Shown here piece after piece: positions 1-15,420 of a DNA stretch of 64,000 nt (position 1 is the first letter of the stretch; the number at the start of each line of letters is the position of its first letter). The stretch is from Lethocerus indicus (lineage: Eukaryota > Arthropoda > Insecta > Hemiptera > Belostomatidae): assembly GCA_019843655.1 (NCBI GenBank), contig JACDQD010000003.1:6822925-6886924 (forward strand), written 5' to 3'. Under the pieces are notes generated by a model, which was not told the origin of the DNA, ran no database searches, and saw nothing but the letters and a program-made list of their open reading frames with translations. The translations under genes and the position numbers were made by a program.

Positions 1-3000
1 TCCTTCCTTGCCGTTACACTATACTGCTTTCATAATCAAAACTCTTCCTCTTCTATGTACCTATAGTGCGATGGCCGAGAAACACGGGTTTCTGAACTGG
101 TGCAAAAGTGGAAACAGGTTTTCCAACAAGAGCCCATCCAGACTGAGTGTGTCACAGCACGTTAAAAACTCGATATTCAAAGAAGGGAATATGGGGGACA
201 GACGAACGAGTACTAGAGCGTTGCATGGCTAAGGAGCAGATAGAAAAGGGCCCCTCGCGAATCCTTCACAGCACAGGCGGTCAGATGAGAGATAACTTCA
301 TAGAATCTGGATGGAGGGAGTGGAGATGGGGGCATTGTGAGGCGGCGAGAACGAAAGGAAAAGAATTGGACATTGGGTAGGGAGCGAGTCCGAGGGTGAT
401 ACGGGAGGTGCACACCTGTGTCGGGCCATTGTTTGTTCCGCCAGCTCACCTGCACCTTGGGATACCGAAAACCCGCCCCCTCTTCAACCACCCTCTGTCA
501 ATCTTGGAATTCTTAGCCGCCCGCATAACAGACCAGCGCTTGTATTCACCACTCAAAATTCAAGTACACATCACTACAACTGAAGATGTCAACAGATGAA
601 AGTGAATGTGCAGATAACCGCACGAAACGCTAAATTATTCTGTACGCCGGTCAACCAATAAAGTGTACCGACGCATTCCGTCTTCTATTTGCACAAACAG
701 GGTTCAATCGTAACGTCCAAGTTCCACACCCACTATCTCATATCAACTGGCAGTCAGTCAACAATAAATCATCTCTGACAGTACAATCTATTAGGAAATA
801 TCTGATGAATAACTCGAAATCGATTTCTCTAGTATTAAGCCGACATTCCAATTTCGTTACTGTAGAACTGACTTGTTAGTCAACACGGCGACGGCATGAG
901 TCGGTTATTTCGGTTCAGTTAATTGTAAACTCGATTAATCATTGGACGACCGCCGGCCACCTCCCGCAACAATGACCACCCGCCATAAATGTTTTTTCCG
1001 GACAATTTATTTCGGGGCGTCCTTCGTTCCACAATAATTGCGAAAATTATCCTAAATACAGGCTAGTACGCCACTGGGGAAATTGGTTTAAATTAAGCCT
1101 CGTAAAAACGTTTAAACTCTTCGGTGTGACCACTCATTCCCGGTTTGAAGCCAATTACAGCGTTTAGAACGTTTAGTCTTACAGCGCTATTTATTATTCA
1201 GATTACACGTTCAAATTAAAGAGACGACTTTTTCCTCGCAAACTGAGCCGCGGTAAAACGTTCGGAATACGATTAAGGTACAAGAAAATACATCAAGGGG
1301 GGCCGCGTCTCAATTACCACCGAGGGTAGAGGGGCCATTTAGCTCCGTCCCCGCCCAACCGGCCCTATCATTAACGGTAGTCTTAAAGCATAAAATGCGG
1401 AGCTTCTTATTAAAATTGCTCTCTCCCGATTCTCGGTTTACGTAATTTTACTCCATTTTATTTTTTATCTGGAGTTAGAAAACCAAAATTCAATACGGGC
1501 CTCGTTTTCCACACAGAAACATAAAACGGCTGACATTAGATTCGTCACACTTAGTCTGATGACAAAATGAGTTGAAAGTACAATTTATTATATAAATGCC
1601 AGTCGCATTAACGCCTGCAGATAAATCTGGAACGTATGATATATTTTTATTTTTTCGGATGTAGTCGTTAATGTAACGAAATTAGCTGAATGAATTTAAA
1701 AATTATATTGACCGGTTTTATCGGCCCGAGAAAATAATGAAATGACAATTACTAATATAAAATTTGCGTGTGGGACACGCATAGCTTTGCAGTGAACTGT
1801 TTAAGAGCGGACAATAAGAAGTTAGAGGAGACAGACGTCGGTCGGGCTTTGGCCAGTCAGCAGAATTGTACGGCGGCAAAACGTGGCGCCGTCCCACCGC
1901 ATTTGAGTCCCCAGCTCCCTCCCCCCCTTTTTTTAGCTCCCTCCTCTTGGCTGACTGCGAAGTCCCGGCGAATGCATCTTAAAATTCTGTCGGGGGAAAC
2001 CCATAATCGCGTTCCACACTCGCGAAACTTCGTCTGGACGCGCGCTTAAAACCGAAAAAGAACGGATGTAACGGTTTATTCGACAGTGAACTTACAGTTT
2101 CTGTTCGCACTTACAATTCTGTGTGTACTTACGACTTCGGGTTTACAATTTTTGGACTCTTTTGCAATTATAAATGTTCAAAGGAATGATTTAAAATATT
2201 GCCGCTCCACAGCACGAGCTTAACTAACCGGTGTCTTGACTAACCTCGATTTTTTTTTAAAAAATGCATAACGAAATGCACGGCATTTCACTTATTTTTT
2301 ACCACATTAGTTTTTACCATCATTTTAGTTCTCGATGGGTTAGTAGAAACGCACGAGCGTACTCTAAAAGAACATAGATTTTATCGTCCAGCGGAAACAA
2401 TCATTAAATATGCGGAGTTGCAGAATTCGTATTGAATGGAGGAGTCGTTATATAGTTTTTCTCGGCACGAAGAGCCCGAGTTAATAGACGGGTGTAGAAC
2501 TATTTTCAGTGGCGGTCCCAATCGTAGAGGATGACCTAGGTAGGCACCTGACTACCTATGGGACGGCCTCATTTACATCCCCCGCCCTGTCACAGTTTTC
2601 CTCAGTTTCGCCTCCCCCTTTTCGCTCCCACACTCTATTTATCACCGTGAGAAGAGAATAAAAAGAGTTTCTGACCTTTCCCTGGTGACGGACGGGCGAT
2701 GAAGTCCCGAGCACTAAATAGTAGCTTCCGGCCGGCGGTGATTTGTCAGCCCTTCGATTTACCATCGCAATTACCCACCGGGCCTTCGCCCGGGCCACAA
2801 TCGGACACGGCCAGTACTTGACAGCTTAACTGTCGCTCGATTGTGCGTCCCCGTCCCGTTTATCTAAACAACGGGGTCGATTAGTCCCCTTAGTTGAAAG
2901 GGCGCGGTGGAAAAGACAACCCTGAATTCAACAACGTGACAACGCCTGTCACCCTCGAACACTAGAAGCAACTTTGATTGAGACGGAATTGGAGTGGGTC

Positions 3001-4444
3001 CGGATAAAGCAACGTATTCTCACACGTTTTTTATTCTCGCCGATGCGAAAGACCGGACTAAATGTTTTAGGTTCAGCATGAAGTCACCAGTCGGGATAGG
3101 GCTAAATCTCAGCCCTCCGGGGAAAAGGTTATTGCAGTATAAACAGTCAATACTTTCAGAAAAATCGCTATCGGCACATATTAATCATCACAGGAAACAG
3201 ATGGAAACGGTTAAAGAATAACTTTCGTATATATTTTCCTCGAATCTAAATGCACTCCGCTTTACGGCAACGGTTCGAAACGAGCGGACAGAGTGGAGAT
3301 TACCCATCTAAAACTACAAAATACCTCCTCGAAACTACGCCATTACTCGGTACTAAACGGCCCGTAGCGGTCACGTGTTTCGAATAGAAAACGGACAATA
3401 AAAACGGTTGTTTACAGTCAAAGTGCTATTTGGGCACGGGGAGGACTGCAAGCCCCCCGGAGGTCAAATGCAGCCCAACTCACGCCTCAATAATCAGACA
3501 ACGCCCGTCTCAAACGATTGCGGTCAGATGCAATACAACTCCCTCCACCTCTCTTCCCGTTCACTCTTCCAATTTATTCCCGGATAACAAGTAACATATT
3601 GCCAGAGTAATACTGCGTAGATAATGTTGCATCCACTTAATCAATTATCCTCCTTTCTAAGAATTATTGGAACATAACGCATATACGATATCAAATCCTA
3701 CGCAGTCAATCAAAATAGACCGTTCGCTGACTGGAATCTCAAATAACGCTTCGTTATTTCAACGCTGAAAAATCGTACGTCCTTAATGTAACAACCGGCT
3801 GTAATTACGATGATTATTATTAATGAAGAGGAGGCAGGAGCCCACCGAGAAGGGTACATAGCCTAGGGCCTAAATACCTCCAGCGAGGCTCCCCCTCTGG
3901 AAGGAGGGAATTAGTTAGTCAAACAGGCTAATTTGCTTGGCATACAAAGTGGAGTGAACAGCCTCCAGACCACCCGAGTCACAGCCTCCGCACCACAACC
4001 TAAGTACGTTCTTGAGAATAAATGTAGGTAAAAAATGCGTGGAAGAAAAGTATAAGAAAAATGAATACGCATAATATTTAGACACTGTAGGGTAGCAAAC
4101 TTAAATTTTCAAGGAAATTTTTAAAACTGCAGTTTTCTTTTAAACTTATGGAGTACTTAAGCACTACATTGTATTAGCACATGAACAATGTGAGGTATTA
4201 ATGCTATAGACAAACCGAAAGACCGTTTTCACTGAAAATTAAGCTTCGGGCTTCTCGCAATGGCAATATCGCACTCCGTAAAGATTATTGGAAAGATAGC
4301 AGAGCGGCGGTAACGCTCCACGAAGTTCATTTCGTCCGTCGGAGAGCAGAGGCGTGCCCGAGTATTATAAAGGCCGAGGAACTCTCGAGCCGGCCACGTC
4401 TTACCGTTACGGGCGTTGCTAATCAACGGTTACAGCGAGGTAGA

Positions 4445-4656
4445 AAGAGAGAGGGAGAGGGAGAGGCCACGGTAAAGGTGGAGGCGATACCGTGTAGGAG
4501 AAGGGCACGGGGAATTAAATAAGGAGAGAGGGGCAAAATAATTAAGGTTGCGGGAGAGCCGGGACAAGAGTGGGCACCGCCAACCGCGGTAGTTAAACTT
4601 GATTGGAGGGGCTTGATCATCAAGAGGGCTCTGCTCTTTCTCTCTCTCTCTCTCTC
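4445..4656. repeat. GA/CT-rich simple repeats
   Basis: A (GA)-rich stretch near 4445-4470 is followed by a (TC)n tract at about 4637-4656, within intronic DNA. Short open frames across it give Ser/Leu-rich shadow translations that I do not regard as genes. Confidence 0.8.
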
Positions 4657-7600
4657 CACTGCCGGGACCATATTGCTCTCTTCGCTCTATCCACCACCGG
4701 TTGTTTTAATCAAACTATAAGTCGCCGCAGGTTCAACTTCGGGATCGACTTTCGACTCTCTCTCTCTCAGCAATCAACGTTCCCGAACCCAACTGAGGAA
4801 ATTCTTCGAAACTGATTTGAAATCCCGCCGATCGGTCCATAATAAACAAAATCGTTTAAAGTAATCTGGAGTAAGTCTCAAATAATTGAAGATACTAGTC
4901 AACCCATAGCTCAGGGACGAGTTTGGGACACTGTCCACACCTACTAATATGGAAGGCTTTTTAGCAGAAATAAATTTATCAGTGGCGAGATATTGTAAAA
5001 TAAAAGACGAAGGGTATGAAACAAATTAATTGAGCGGCTGGGTAAAGAAATGAAAATGTTAACCCTAAAGTAAAGTGAAGCCCCTATTGCCTGGGTACCA
5101 TTTTCAACACGCTCGGTCCTGAATTACACAATCCGGTAGCATCCGACCCGAAATTATTTGGCCGGGTCAACCGTTGGAGACCCCACCCTCAGTGTAAACA
5201 ACCTTACCTGGGCCGTAATTATGACAAAATTTACTTAAATGCGGCAACATAAACAACGGTTAGAACTAAAAAAAAAATTCTGATGTTACGATTACTGGCG
5301 TACTATCGATGAATAAGAATTAAAAATTAAAGCGGCTATAATCGTGCGCCACTGTACACAAAAATACTGTAATAGCGCCCTTTCCGGGGTTTCATTATTT
5401 TTTTACCCAGACGCGGTATAATTTAAATATTAGAATAATTAAGGGTAAACTAACAGAGCCACCCAGGAGCCCGCATGTGGCCGCCCGACGGCAGCAATCA
5501 ATTTGCCGGGTCTGTAAAAAATACAGAAAAAACAGACTAAATACAGAGCTTGCATCCTTTATGCCAGTAACCGACCCAAAGTTACCTGATCAAACATTTT
5601 CTCCTAAACTCCTCCTGTCCCCAAAAATATAATAGTATTTCATAGTAGTTTGAAGTATACATTGTTCAACGCGGTTATTTTAACATAAGTAATGACTTCT
5701 AAAACAGTTCTCAAGTCATTCATAGCGACGCCCATTTTCGACTCCTACATTTATCCTGGAAGCAACTATTCATTCCCTGGAAGAATATTTTTCAAATTTT
5801 AAAGGTGAAAGCCATAGTCATCTTTAATGGCCATCGCTAAGGCCGTCCGTCATCGGGAGGGAAAAACACTAAACACGCCCAATAGCATAGTCGGCGGAGC
5901 AGACATTAGCGCGCAGGGGGGGGGGGGCAGGGTCCTGGCCAACAGTGAACGAGAAGAAACAGGCTGAAAAGAAATAGGCGCTTTCCGTTTCCCAATAAAT
6001 ACGAGCGGTCATCTATCAGAGAGAAGAAGCTTATTCGGAGGCTCTAATTGATCGAGTGGCCGTGGCTGGGGGCGGGCCACCCTGTCACCCGTAATTGCCA
6101 GGTTTTTCGGTCCCAGTGACAAATACCGGTCAATTAGTCCTCGATGAAGAACCGAAGACCGAAGGCCAGGTGGGGCCGCTCAATAACCCGGCCCAGTCAT
6201 TAATCCGTCCCGAAGATAATTACCGAAAGGAATACCAACCGACGGGATGTAAACTTCCACTAATGAATTTTCCCAGTATGGGACTGGTCGATGCGAATTA
6301 CCAATCGTACGTGAAATCCGATTTTTTCCTGCTTGTCAAAAGAATATGGCCTGCAGTTAATAATGAGAAACGGTGTTCGTGATCATTTATTACCAAAGGT
6401 TATAAAAGAGTAGTAAACATATGTAACGTTTAGACTCGATGACTCCGCATGGAGAACTCCGCACAAGGTGAAGAAAAGATTTCGACTCAATCCCAACGAT
6501 AGAGGTGTTAACGAAGAACGGACAGAGAAGCACATTTAATGGGGACGCTGCAAAGGGGTTTAGGCGACTCCTGTGGGTCGCCCTGTAATTGAGTGTATAC
6601 CGAACGTGGACTGCATAATACGCACTGAGAACGAGACGCGTGTAAAAATTTCGACGGAGACTGAATACACAAGCGACCAATTTAAATTAGAAGGAAATGC
6701 AACTGCAAATCGGATCGGGCCGACATTTAAATAATTAACAAGGGGTCATTAAAAAAAATTCCCACTCTGCCGGAACCAATAAATTTGTATGAAACAATAA
6801 CCGCAAACCTGATTGTGTAGATCTACCATTAGAATAGCATTTGGACTAAAATAATAAACAAAATAGGCGAGTGCTATAATATCTATAAAACCAAACTAAT
6901 TAAGCATTCAGAGCTTAATAGTTGACAGAATTGTTAACAGGCTGCTGCGAATTTAATTAAAACTGTAAGGTTTAGCACATCTATGCTCATAGAGAGAATA
7001 AATAAAAGTCAAACGATTAATTAAATCATCTATTCACAGTCAAAAATCGAATTCACTTCGTGTCCAGGAAATTAGTTCCAGTGGGAGCACGTGGACTGCG
7101 CCATCAATATTCGCATCGCGCTAAAAGACTAAATTGGCCTAGTCCACCTCAAATTCTACGCCTTATGTCCCAACACTTTACAAAACAGTTTGCGAAGAGC
7201 GCAAAAAATTAGGCTCCTTTTTTTCCTGAAATTTATGAAAGAACAGTTTTTCCAAAAAACGTATACAGTTACGGCCGAGTTTAGCCGAAAATTCGAGCCG
7301 ACGTTTCCAGTTACCTGGACGTCTTCAACAACCGGTCCGCTGGCTGATAGACCTTGGGATCCTTTGTAGGGAGCGTTCGCTACAGCAGAAATTGCGTACC
7401 CCACTCACGCACCGCCGATAACCACTTAAAGAGGACCAAAGTATTATCATTAGGAAAGGGTAGTGGTGGTGGGGGTCCGAAGGGTAACCTGTTACCTGGC
7501 AGAAGACCCCCGAGGACCCATTTGTAATTTGGTCGCAGCCACTCGACGCTCGAATCGCGATTCACTGTAATACCGACCCCCTTCAAACAGCGTTTATGCG

Positions 7601-10600
7601 AGAATTGATGCCTATTTAAAACGGTAATAAGCGACAGGAGACTAGATTTCAAAAAAATATACCGACTTAATAAGGGAATTCGGGTGGTTTAATTTACCTC
7701 ACATTCAAATGGAATGCAATAAAATGCTTCCTTATATGGCACCTACAGGAAATTAATGACCGGAAAACTAAACTTTTCTTATTCTAAACTTTTACAAAGC
7801 TCTTATACTCTAAAGTACATAAAGACGCGGATTACAGTTATATTTGGCCCCTTGCTTCTGCACCGGAAACCACAGAGCAGGAAATATTTCTTCTTTACAT
7901 TTATGCAATGCATTAAAATTGTTTCCATACGAAAAAATCACAGGGGCGATAACAACCGAATTTCCTGTTACACTGATTAATTATATTTTTCGGCACGATG
8001 GATAAAATAACAGAGAATACCGCGGGCTTCTTCGGGATTCCTATAGGTTCAACACCAGTCGAAGTGAACCCATTTGGGAATCGGTCAGTCAAATTCAAAT
8101 CAACCAAATAAATCCCCATTAAGCGCTGCGGGATATAAGGAAAATTCCAGATAAGAGTATTTAACCGAGTTAATCCGATCTGAAGGTAGTCAACCGGAGC
8201 CGAAGATGGTTAAGAAGCAGGCCCGAATCAACACACGAAATGGAAAAAAGCCGGCTGGCGTGACATCAGAAAACGAGACGGAAATTAAAATATTTTCCGA
8301 CAACCGCTTGAGGATAATCGAGCGGCCCGAGGGGACAGGGCTGGCGTGTTACCTGGGCTAAAGCTCTTCGGGGCCCAACGTTTAATTTGGCCAATGGGGC
8401 AATCGGAAGCCCGAGCGGGGAGCGAGAGGGGCTGACGCTGGACGGGCTTTTTGTGCCCGCACGGAGACCCCCGCTTGCCACATGTCGTTTTCGGACACGC
8501 CTGCCCTTCGACCGCCAGATTATTCTACACGACCGAACCTTTTCAACCAACTTTCGACCTCGCATTTACTTACTACCCTCTCAACCGAACCATCCACTTA
8601 AGTAGGGTAAATAAAATTCTCGACCGAAAATTGAATAAACGGCTAAACCTTTTCAGGATCGTTATAAACTACTTTTTTTTTAGTTCCTTCTCTTTTCTCT
8701 GAAGCATCGGTGAAAGTTTTTCTCTCGACACTGACTGGCGACTGGTTCTATAACCTTTAATTTTGAACTAATTAACTCTTCTTCATCGCTGGCTCATTCT
8801 TGCCGTTGGTTTCTATCGCCCTCAGTACCCAATCCCTATCCCACCACGTTGAGGCGTTCGCGTTTTCTATTGACGGTGGGAGCAACCTCGCGGAGAGAAA
8901 ACATTAATTCACTTGTCCAGAGATAGTGCATCACTGCTGGGAAATAACCATTCCTGCGAATTGTCTGAGCTGCACAAAGTGCTTCCGTAATAAAATTATA
9001 AAATACAACGAACTACGATTATAGTTACCGCTTCTGTTGTCATATTCCGAAATTCGAGATATATGTATAAAAACAGTTCCTCTATACGTAACATTGTGTC
9101 CAATAAAGCCCCAACATGATGTGTGCGTGGGTCCAATGATTTATATGAACTGCATATGTATTTTGAATGCAGACAAAATTAACTTAAATCAATAATTCCT
9201 AAAGGGGACCCGTCAAATAAAATCTATCGCTCGCAAATAGGAGTTTAACTAACGGACGCCACAAAGTTTCACTGAAATAAAAATAAAACGGCTAAGTTCT
9301 ACGCGACCTTAAAAATTATTTAAATATTGTTATTTAGTAAAATATGTAGCTGTAAATAATAATCTCCCTCCGGAGACCGCGTTAATTTGGGGTGAAATCA
9401 GTTCCGATAAATTCCTTGCGGTAATCCTTGACAAAGCTGGTTTTCATTAAATTTGAACTCTAAATCTGGTTTGAAACCGCCAGAACTGGTTTCGAGAAAC
9501 ACCTGCCGGTGGCAGTAGCCCAACTGAAGTTTAACGGTAGACAGGGAGAGGAGACCGTACTTCCCCTGGCTTCCAAATATTATAGACAGCTTCAAATTAA
9601 AATACGCACCAATTATTTCCTAAATTCATTAATTCGATATACTTAATTTATAAAAAAATAAGGTAATTAATAACCAATATGATCTATCAAATTCTTGATT
9701 ATTTTCATTAAGGAAGATACGTATAATTATAAAACCCGAAGAAAATTAACGACGAAGAATTACTGACAGCTTAATTTTACATTTTAACTTAATTAATGAC
9801 TCCTTATTCATATAGAGTACAGGTTTTTAGACGCAAATCCCATCCCGGTTTTATACATTTACATGTACAACTGTCTAAAATTGTAGTCATAATAGTAGAT
9901 AGGTTGACTCACTTTTTGTCGCTCTCCAGAAAAGTGTCGAATTCAACGGACATCTTGCAACAAAGTGCTTTTCTGTTGTGCGACGACGAACAGTTGGTGT
10001 TTATCATGTGCCCATCTGAAAAGAGAAATTGATTATTAAACTTCTATTTCATTATTCATGTTTCAACTAAGCGCCAAAATATATAAGATACATACATCAC
10101 TCAATAAACGAATTTCCTACTCACAGTTGAACGTAAAATTAGCAATACTGGGATTAGTCGAATAACCAATATAAAACACTTACAATCCCCAGAGCTATAA
10201 ATAGTTTTTTAATTTTTCTTAATATGTAATTAATTTCGTTTTTCTAAATATGCTTTCACTGGTTGTCCTAAAATGGTAGAACGTACGTGTATCCTTGTTT
10301 GTATTAGCGCAGTTCCGAAATTTTAATCGCTTTTATGTTTATAAAATATACGACGTTGTTAGAAAGCGAGCGTGAATTACAAAAGGTAATTTTTTAAATT
10401 AGCCAATTTTTTTTCGTCGAGGCAATACCGTGAATTATATTTATGCGATCGTGTTTCACGTCGGTCGGGGCCCCTTCTTGTAGTTTTAATTTGGGTTGTC
10501 CCGACGTAATTAAAGATTATAAATCTCAAGTGGAAGCGGGGGTGGGGTCGTGATAATAACGACTCCGTGGCCGGCCCGGATAGAGAGGCTGGTAGTTATG

Positions 10601-11474
10601 TAGCGTACCCCGCGCAGTCACTGATCTATAGCCTCACCTTAATTACCTCCGCCCCCGCCCCCGGCCCCGCTCACTCCTGCGTGCGTGTTTGACTCACGGC
10701 CGGTGCGCCCGTCCACCCCGAGATTCATTTTTGCCCCCGCACCCCGCAGTTCGAACACCGCCGCCTAACTAACACCAGTGTAATCAGCCCCCGCCCCTCT
10801 AACCGACGACCGGTTTAACCGTTAGGAGCCACTCCGGCCGATGAAATATTCGATGTGTGACCCTGTTTTTCGGCGATGGAAATATCGAGGATAAGATCTC
10901 AGGCTTCAGGCCTGAAACCCGACTGCGCCAATCCTTACGGCATTACCGTGCCATTATTATACACAAAATACCTTACGAGGTCCTCGCGTGTACCTTTCGT
11001 GAGAATTATTCGGCACCATTATTCCTACTTTCTGGAAGGAATCTTTCAGGAAAATTGAGCCTTACCATATAAAGTTACATTAGTTCTAGCGAGGTTCCCA
11101 AAGATTCCGAATATTACCATCCGTATTACTTTAGAAATTTTGTTCTGAACTGCCATACAAATGTTGCAGATCATTTTAAGCCAGGCCATGAGCTGCTTCC
11201 AATCCCAATCCCGGACAATACTTTTTTATCTCTCAATCCCTTGACCCCTTTTTACCCCGCGACTGTTAAATGGTCTCTTGACCGCGAAACTCAATTCTGC
11301 GCAATAGTGAAAGTACAGTTTCGGATTACCGAAAGGCGGTACCGGTACGGGTTGTAGCTGAATCATTGTTAATGGGTAGCGATAGTTGAGCGGCAGACAT
11401 TCTAGTATGATTTCAGCACGGGAAAAAAAAGAAATTCATATTCGAAACATATTCGAGAGATATAAATTCGAGAA

Positions 11475-11478
<4 letters not shown>

Positions 11479-11510
<32 letters not shown>
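11479..11510. repeat. (TA)n microsatellite
   Basis: An uninterrupted TA dinucleotide run of about 32 bp, continuing into an imperfect CATACATATA tail. Confidence 0.9.
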
Positions 11511-11514
<4 letters not shown>

Positions 11515-13366
11515 CATATATAAATAAAGAAAGGTAAGAGAGGAAAGTGAGGCAGTGAACTAATCAGTGCTGAGGGTGGTTTTACCTTCAGAGCGGCACT
11601 ACGGTTCGTTAATTCCAGACTTGGAACCCCCTCAACAGGGGGCAATCCGCTGGTTTGTCTAAAGGGGAAAGCACCCTGCAGAGACCAATCTAATTCTCGA
11701 TTATAGGTTTCATGTATTCATGGACCCAATATCTTCCCCGTGGAAAAGCCTATGAATATCATTGGCGAAGCCCATTTACTATGGAATTTTTTTTCTCTCG
11801 GCGACCTCACACAGCGACCATCAATATTTAGTCCCGTTTTATCCTTGAGGAGGTTGGGTAACTGGGACAAAAATCAAGGCGGGAAGAAAAAATAATGAGT
11901 AAATTATGTTCGGATGTAATGTGTAAATCCAAACAACTCGACGCGAGAACGAAATTACATCTTAAAAGTATGTAGGTTTTATGTTCAGAAATGAATTCTG
12001 AAGCATTATCGGCGGAAATTATCTGATAGCATAATTTATTAGGCTATCATACATAAATTAAACATAAGGAATTTTGAAAATTATGTTGTTTAATGTTTAT
12101 TCCATTTAACGTTTACAGTGAAACCTGTGACACGAATTTTCGTTAAAGCTATTATCAAATGGTTTTCAATTACGCGCTTAATTCCCCAATGTAATTGTTT
12201 TTTTCAGTTTTCAGTAGTAATTCTTTTGCAATCATACACACTTTATGCAATTGATATACACAAAATTTAAACATTTCAGTGAAGGACTAGGCTTAAGAAA
12301 CCAACATGTAATTCATCAATGAAAGACATATACAGTATAAACTAGCAGTTAAATATTTATACATAACCAAATGTATTAATTAAGTTCAGAGCATGAAAAG
12401 CAGAACGACACGCAATGTTTTCTGAATCGGGAGTGACTTATGGCCGCCTAACTATGACTCTTGGCTAAAGAGAAGCTGAATGGAGCGAGTCACGCCACCA
12501 ACGAATTGGGGACCATTACGCCTACGTGAGTTTTCAAACAGGGCGTCCTTTCATTGAGACAAAGGAAGAAATTAAACGCTCGATGAGAATAAATCGTGAC
12601 ATTTATAATGAGGAAACTCTTTCTTACTCCTACAATCGCTCGAACAAGAGGAACGTTCGTGGCCGTATTTCATACAAATAAACAAGTCGGTCGAAAAACG
12701 AATGCCAATAATAACAGACGCCAAGTAAAATATCTCCAAATCGAACCAATTCTAATCTCCGAAAAAAGTCCGAAAAAGTAAAAAAGGAACGGCGATTAAA
12801 CGATCGCAGCAAAACGAAATTAAAGCGAACGCAAGTCGTTAGTTCGAAAGTCGAATATTGCATCCAAACAAACTAAAAATTTAAATACCGCTTTCAAACG
12901 AGAATAAAACTTCGTTACAAAAAATGGAGGCTCTCGACTGCAATTTACGTATGAAATTGCCAGCTCCGGGACGACCGCTTGGGGAAATCGCGTGTTTATT
13001 ACACCCACCGCTCGCCAACAGAAAAAAATAAATAACAGCGCAGGTGTTCCCCGATAATTATGGCTATCGGCAAGTCCTTTATTAAACCTTTAAAATGTTA
13101 CCCGCTGAATTCAAATTACTACGGGGAGGACGGGTAGGAATCTGAAGCGTTGCCGGAGAAAAATGGGGGACAGGGGAAAAAGGTGAAGGGGAGGAGAGGG
13201 AAAGACGCTAACCGAAGCAAGTAAATCATCTTGCCGTTAATTTCACGGCTGCCGGGAAGGGCCCGAGTCGCCAGACTTGGGGTCCGCCCACATAGCGGCA
13301 CAGGACCCGAGCTTAAAGTTTTAAAAACACGTAACGCACATTTACATAACCAAAGGTAAACGTAAA

Positions 13367-13452
13367 CCGGCATCAGCGGAGTTTGAACTTTAAATCTAAT
13401 ATCACGTAATTCAGATTAGCTGAGATGCTTCTAACCGCCAAGCTATGCCGGA
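13367..13452 (-). repeat. tRNA-like sequence, possible SINE head
   Basis: Read on the minus strand, the ends CCGGCA and TGCCGG can pair as a 6-bp acceptor-like stem. Near the 5' end is TAGCTTGGCGG, close to the polymerase III A-box consensus. About 50 nt later AGTTCAAACTC resembles a B-box/T-loop. A short TCAG/CTGA stem around a CTAAT loop sits where an anticodon arm would be. The T-stem does not pair well and three extra bases precede the acceptor strand, so this is not an intact tRNA. A tRNA-derived SINE or a decayed tRNA copy is most likely. No second copy was noticed in the window. Confidence 0.45.
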
Positions 13453-15420
13453 CCCTAATTTTATTATATCCTAGCGGCGAACCGAAACCTTTTTAATTGC
13501 TTCTTAACAGCAAACTTCTGCTCCATGAATTTGAGTGCAAGGCTCCACCAGAACAATAGCACATGAAAGGCACGAACATTTCTGAGCGTTAAAGCTAGCC
13601 TGGTATTCATTAAACAGATTGAATCGTTTTAAGTTAATTAAGGAATATGACAATCGCGATGACACTGATAAAGCAGAATTCTTTAACCGTTTTACTGTAA
13701 TGGTTGAGATGGCGATTTCAAAATATTGAAAGAGAGGTAAAGTACGAAAGGGCGGCGGCGGTGGGCGGACTGCCGGCCAGCGGTGTAAATCACAGAAGCG
13801 CTTATTAGGCAGACTCCGAAGAGCCGCTTGATAGGAAGCCCGCCCAATTACACGTGTTCTACCGCTCCTCTACCGGCTCACGGCATTCTTCCATCCTAAA
13901 TCTTGGACTACCGCCCCCGACAGCGCGGTCCCGCCTCCCGCCACCCGCCCGAGAGGTAATCTCGCCGGCCGACATGCGACCGCCCTCCGGGCCCTCCCAC
14001 CGGCTAATGGTTTCTTCACAATTTACTGCCCGCCGATTCTCGGGAATTGCCTCCGAAGCTTCGTTGGAAAACATTTCTGCAGTTCGGTCTTTCTTTTTTT
14101 ATCAATACACGCCGAGAGAGCACGGTATAAATAAATATAATAGGCGCATTTTGTACGATCCACCTGAAAATAGGCGGGGAAACGCGATTAATTAAAGTAT
14201 TTAATACGTTACCGCAATTCCATTCAGTATTCTTACATTTCTATACCCGAAACTAAGATAATCTATTAGATGCCTCAAAAGTACCTAGGACAAGAGAATC
14301 AATCAACTTCACTGTGAGAAATTTGCTACATCTCAACCGACCGAGAAATATTCAAATATAAATAATTGGCCGAAAAAAGTTGAAAGCACCAACTTACGTT
14401 TTAAGGTAGAAGGGTCCCACACAAAAGTACTGTTGAAAAAGTGGTGTGCGCCAGATCTCGTTACACGAGGCACGTCTGGTTTAAACCACAGAGTAGCCCA
14501 GTCCTATACGAACCTCGTTATACGAATAAATTGCCAGCTAAACGTCGGTTTCCAATGGAAAGTTAATATTCTCTGGGGTATACTGAACTAGTTCCCAGAG
14601 AGTAGTAATGGGATCTCTCTTACGGATACTGGTAAGAAATAAAAGGATGACTAAACTATATAATTGGTAGTGGGCCGAGCGAAGATGCGTCACCTCTTCC
14701 CTCCGAGCATTAGCGACAATTAGGAAACTATGCCAAATTCGATTAGGCCAATTTATTACGTCGTAATTACTAAGGCAGAGCGATTAAAGAAATTAATGCA
14801 AATATTGCAGGAAGTTGTGCAATGGCTGAAGTAATACCTTATTTTACAGACTTAATAGAGGAAATTGTAACTTTAGTCATCGGCGCCATTAGCTGTAAGC
14901 TGTGGGAAAATATCTAGTCCGACCAACAGGTTGGCAATCATTTTACTGAATGATATGAAACCAAACGCTGTTTTACGAGAAAAAGTATTCCACGAGGTGT
15001 ATCACTTTACCACTTTTCACTCTCACGAAGTGGAATGTTAATATGACATCTCAGTCAAGAATGATAAATCAAGAAATCTATTAGATTTAAAATACAAAGA
15101 AGAGCGCAAATATTATAGCTATGAAAGAACAAACGTATCTTCCCAATAGCCGAGAAATATTCCCAGAAATATTTTAAACCTTAATATCATCCATTGAACG
15201 GCTCTCACTTGACACGACCAGAACTCTCTAAAACCTATTATGACGTTCCAGATTTTTACAATTCGAAAGTCACTTTTTCGGAGGCGGGCGAACCGGAAGC
15301 GAGGACAGGTGCTCCAAAATGACGTCAGGCTAATGAGCGGAGCGGGGACGTGGGAACCGATTGTTAAGACAACAACTTCCTTTGACCATCTTGCTTTTTC
15401 TTTCCCTCCCCTCACTATCA

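Noticed and set aside
6404..6420. TAAAAGAGTAGTAAACA shared with about 19663-19679
   Set aside because: A 17-base match in AT-rich DNA with no extension on either side is near chance expectation and shows no repeat structure.
15349..15356. CGTGGGAA, a Su(H)-type Notch-response site in a fringe intron
   Set aside because: An 8-bp degenerate motif is expected a few times by chance in 27 kb; a single hit is not evidence.
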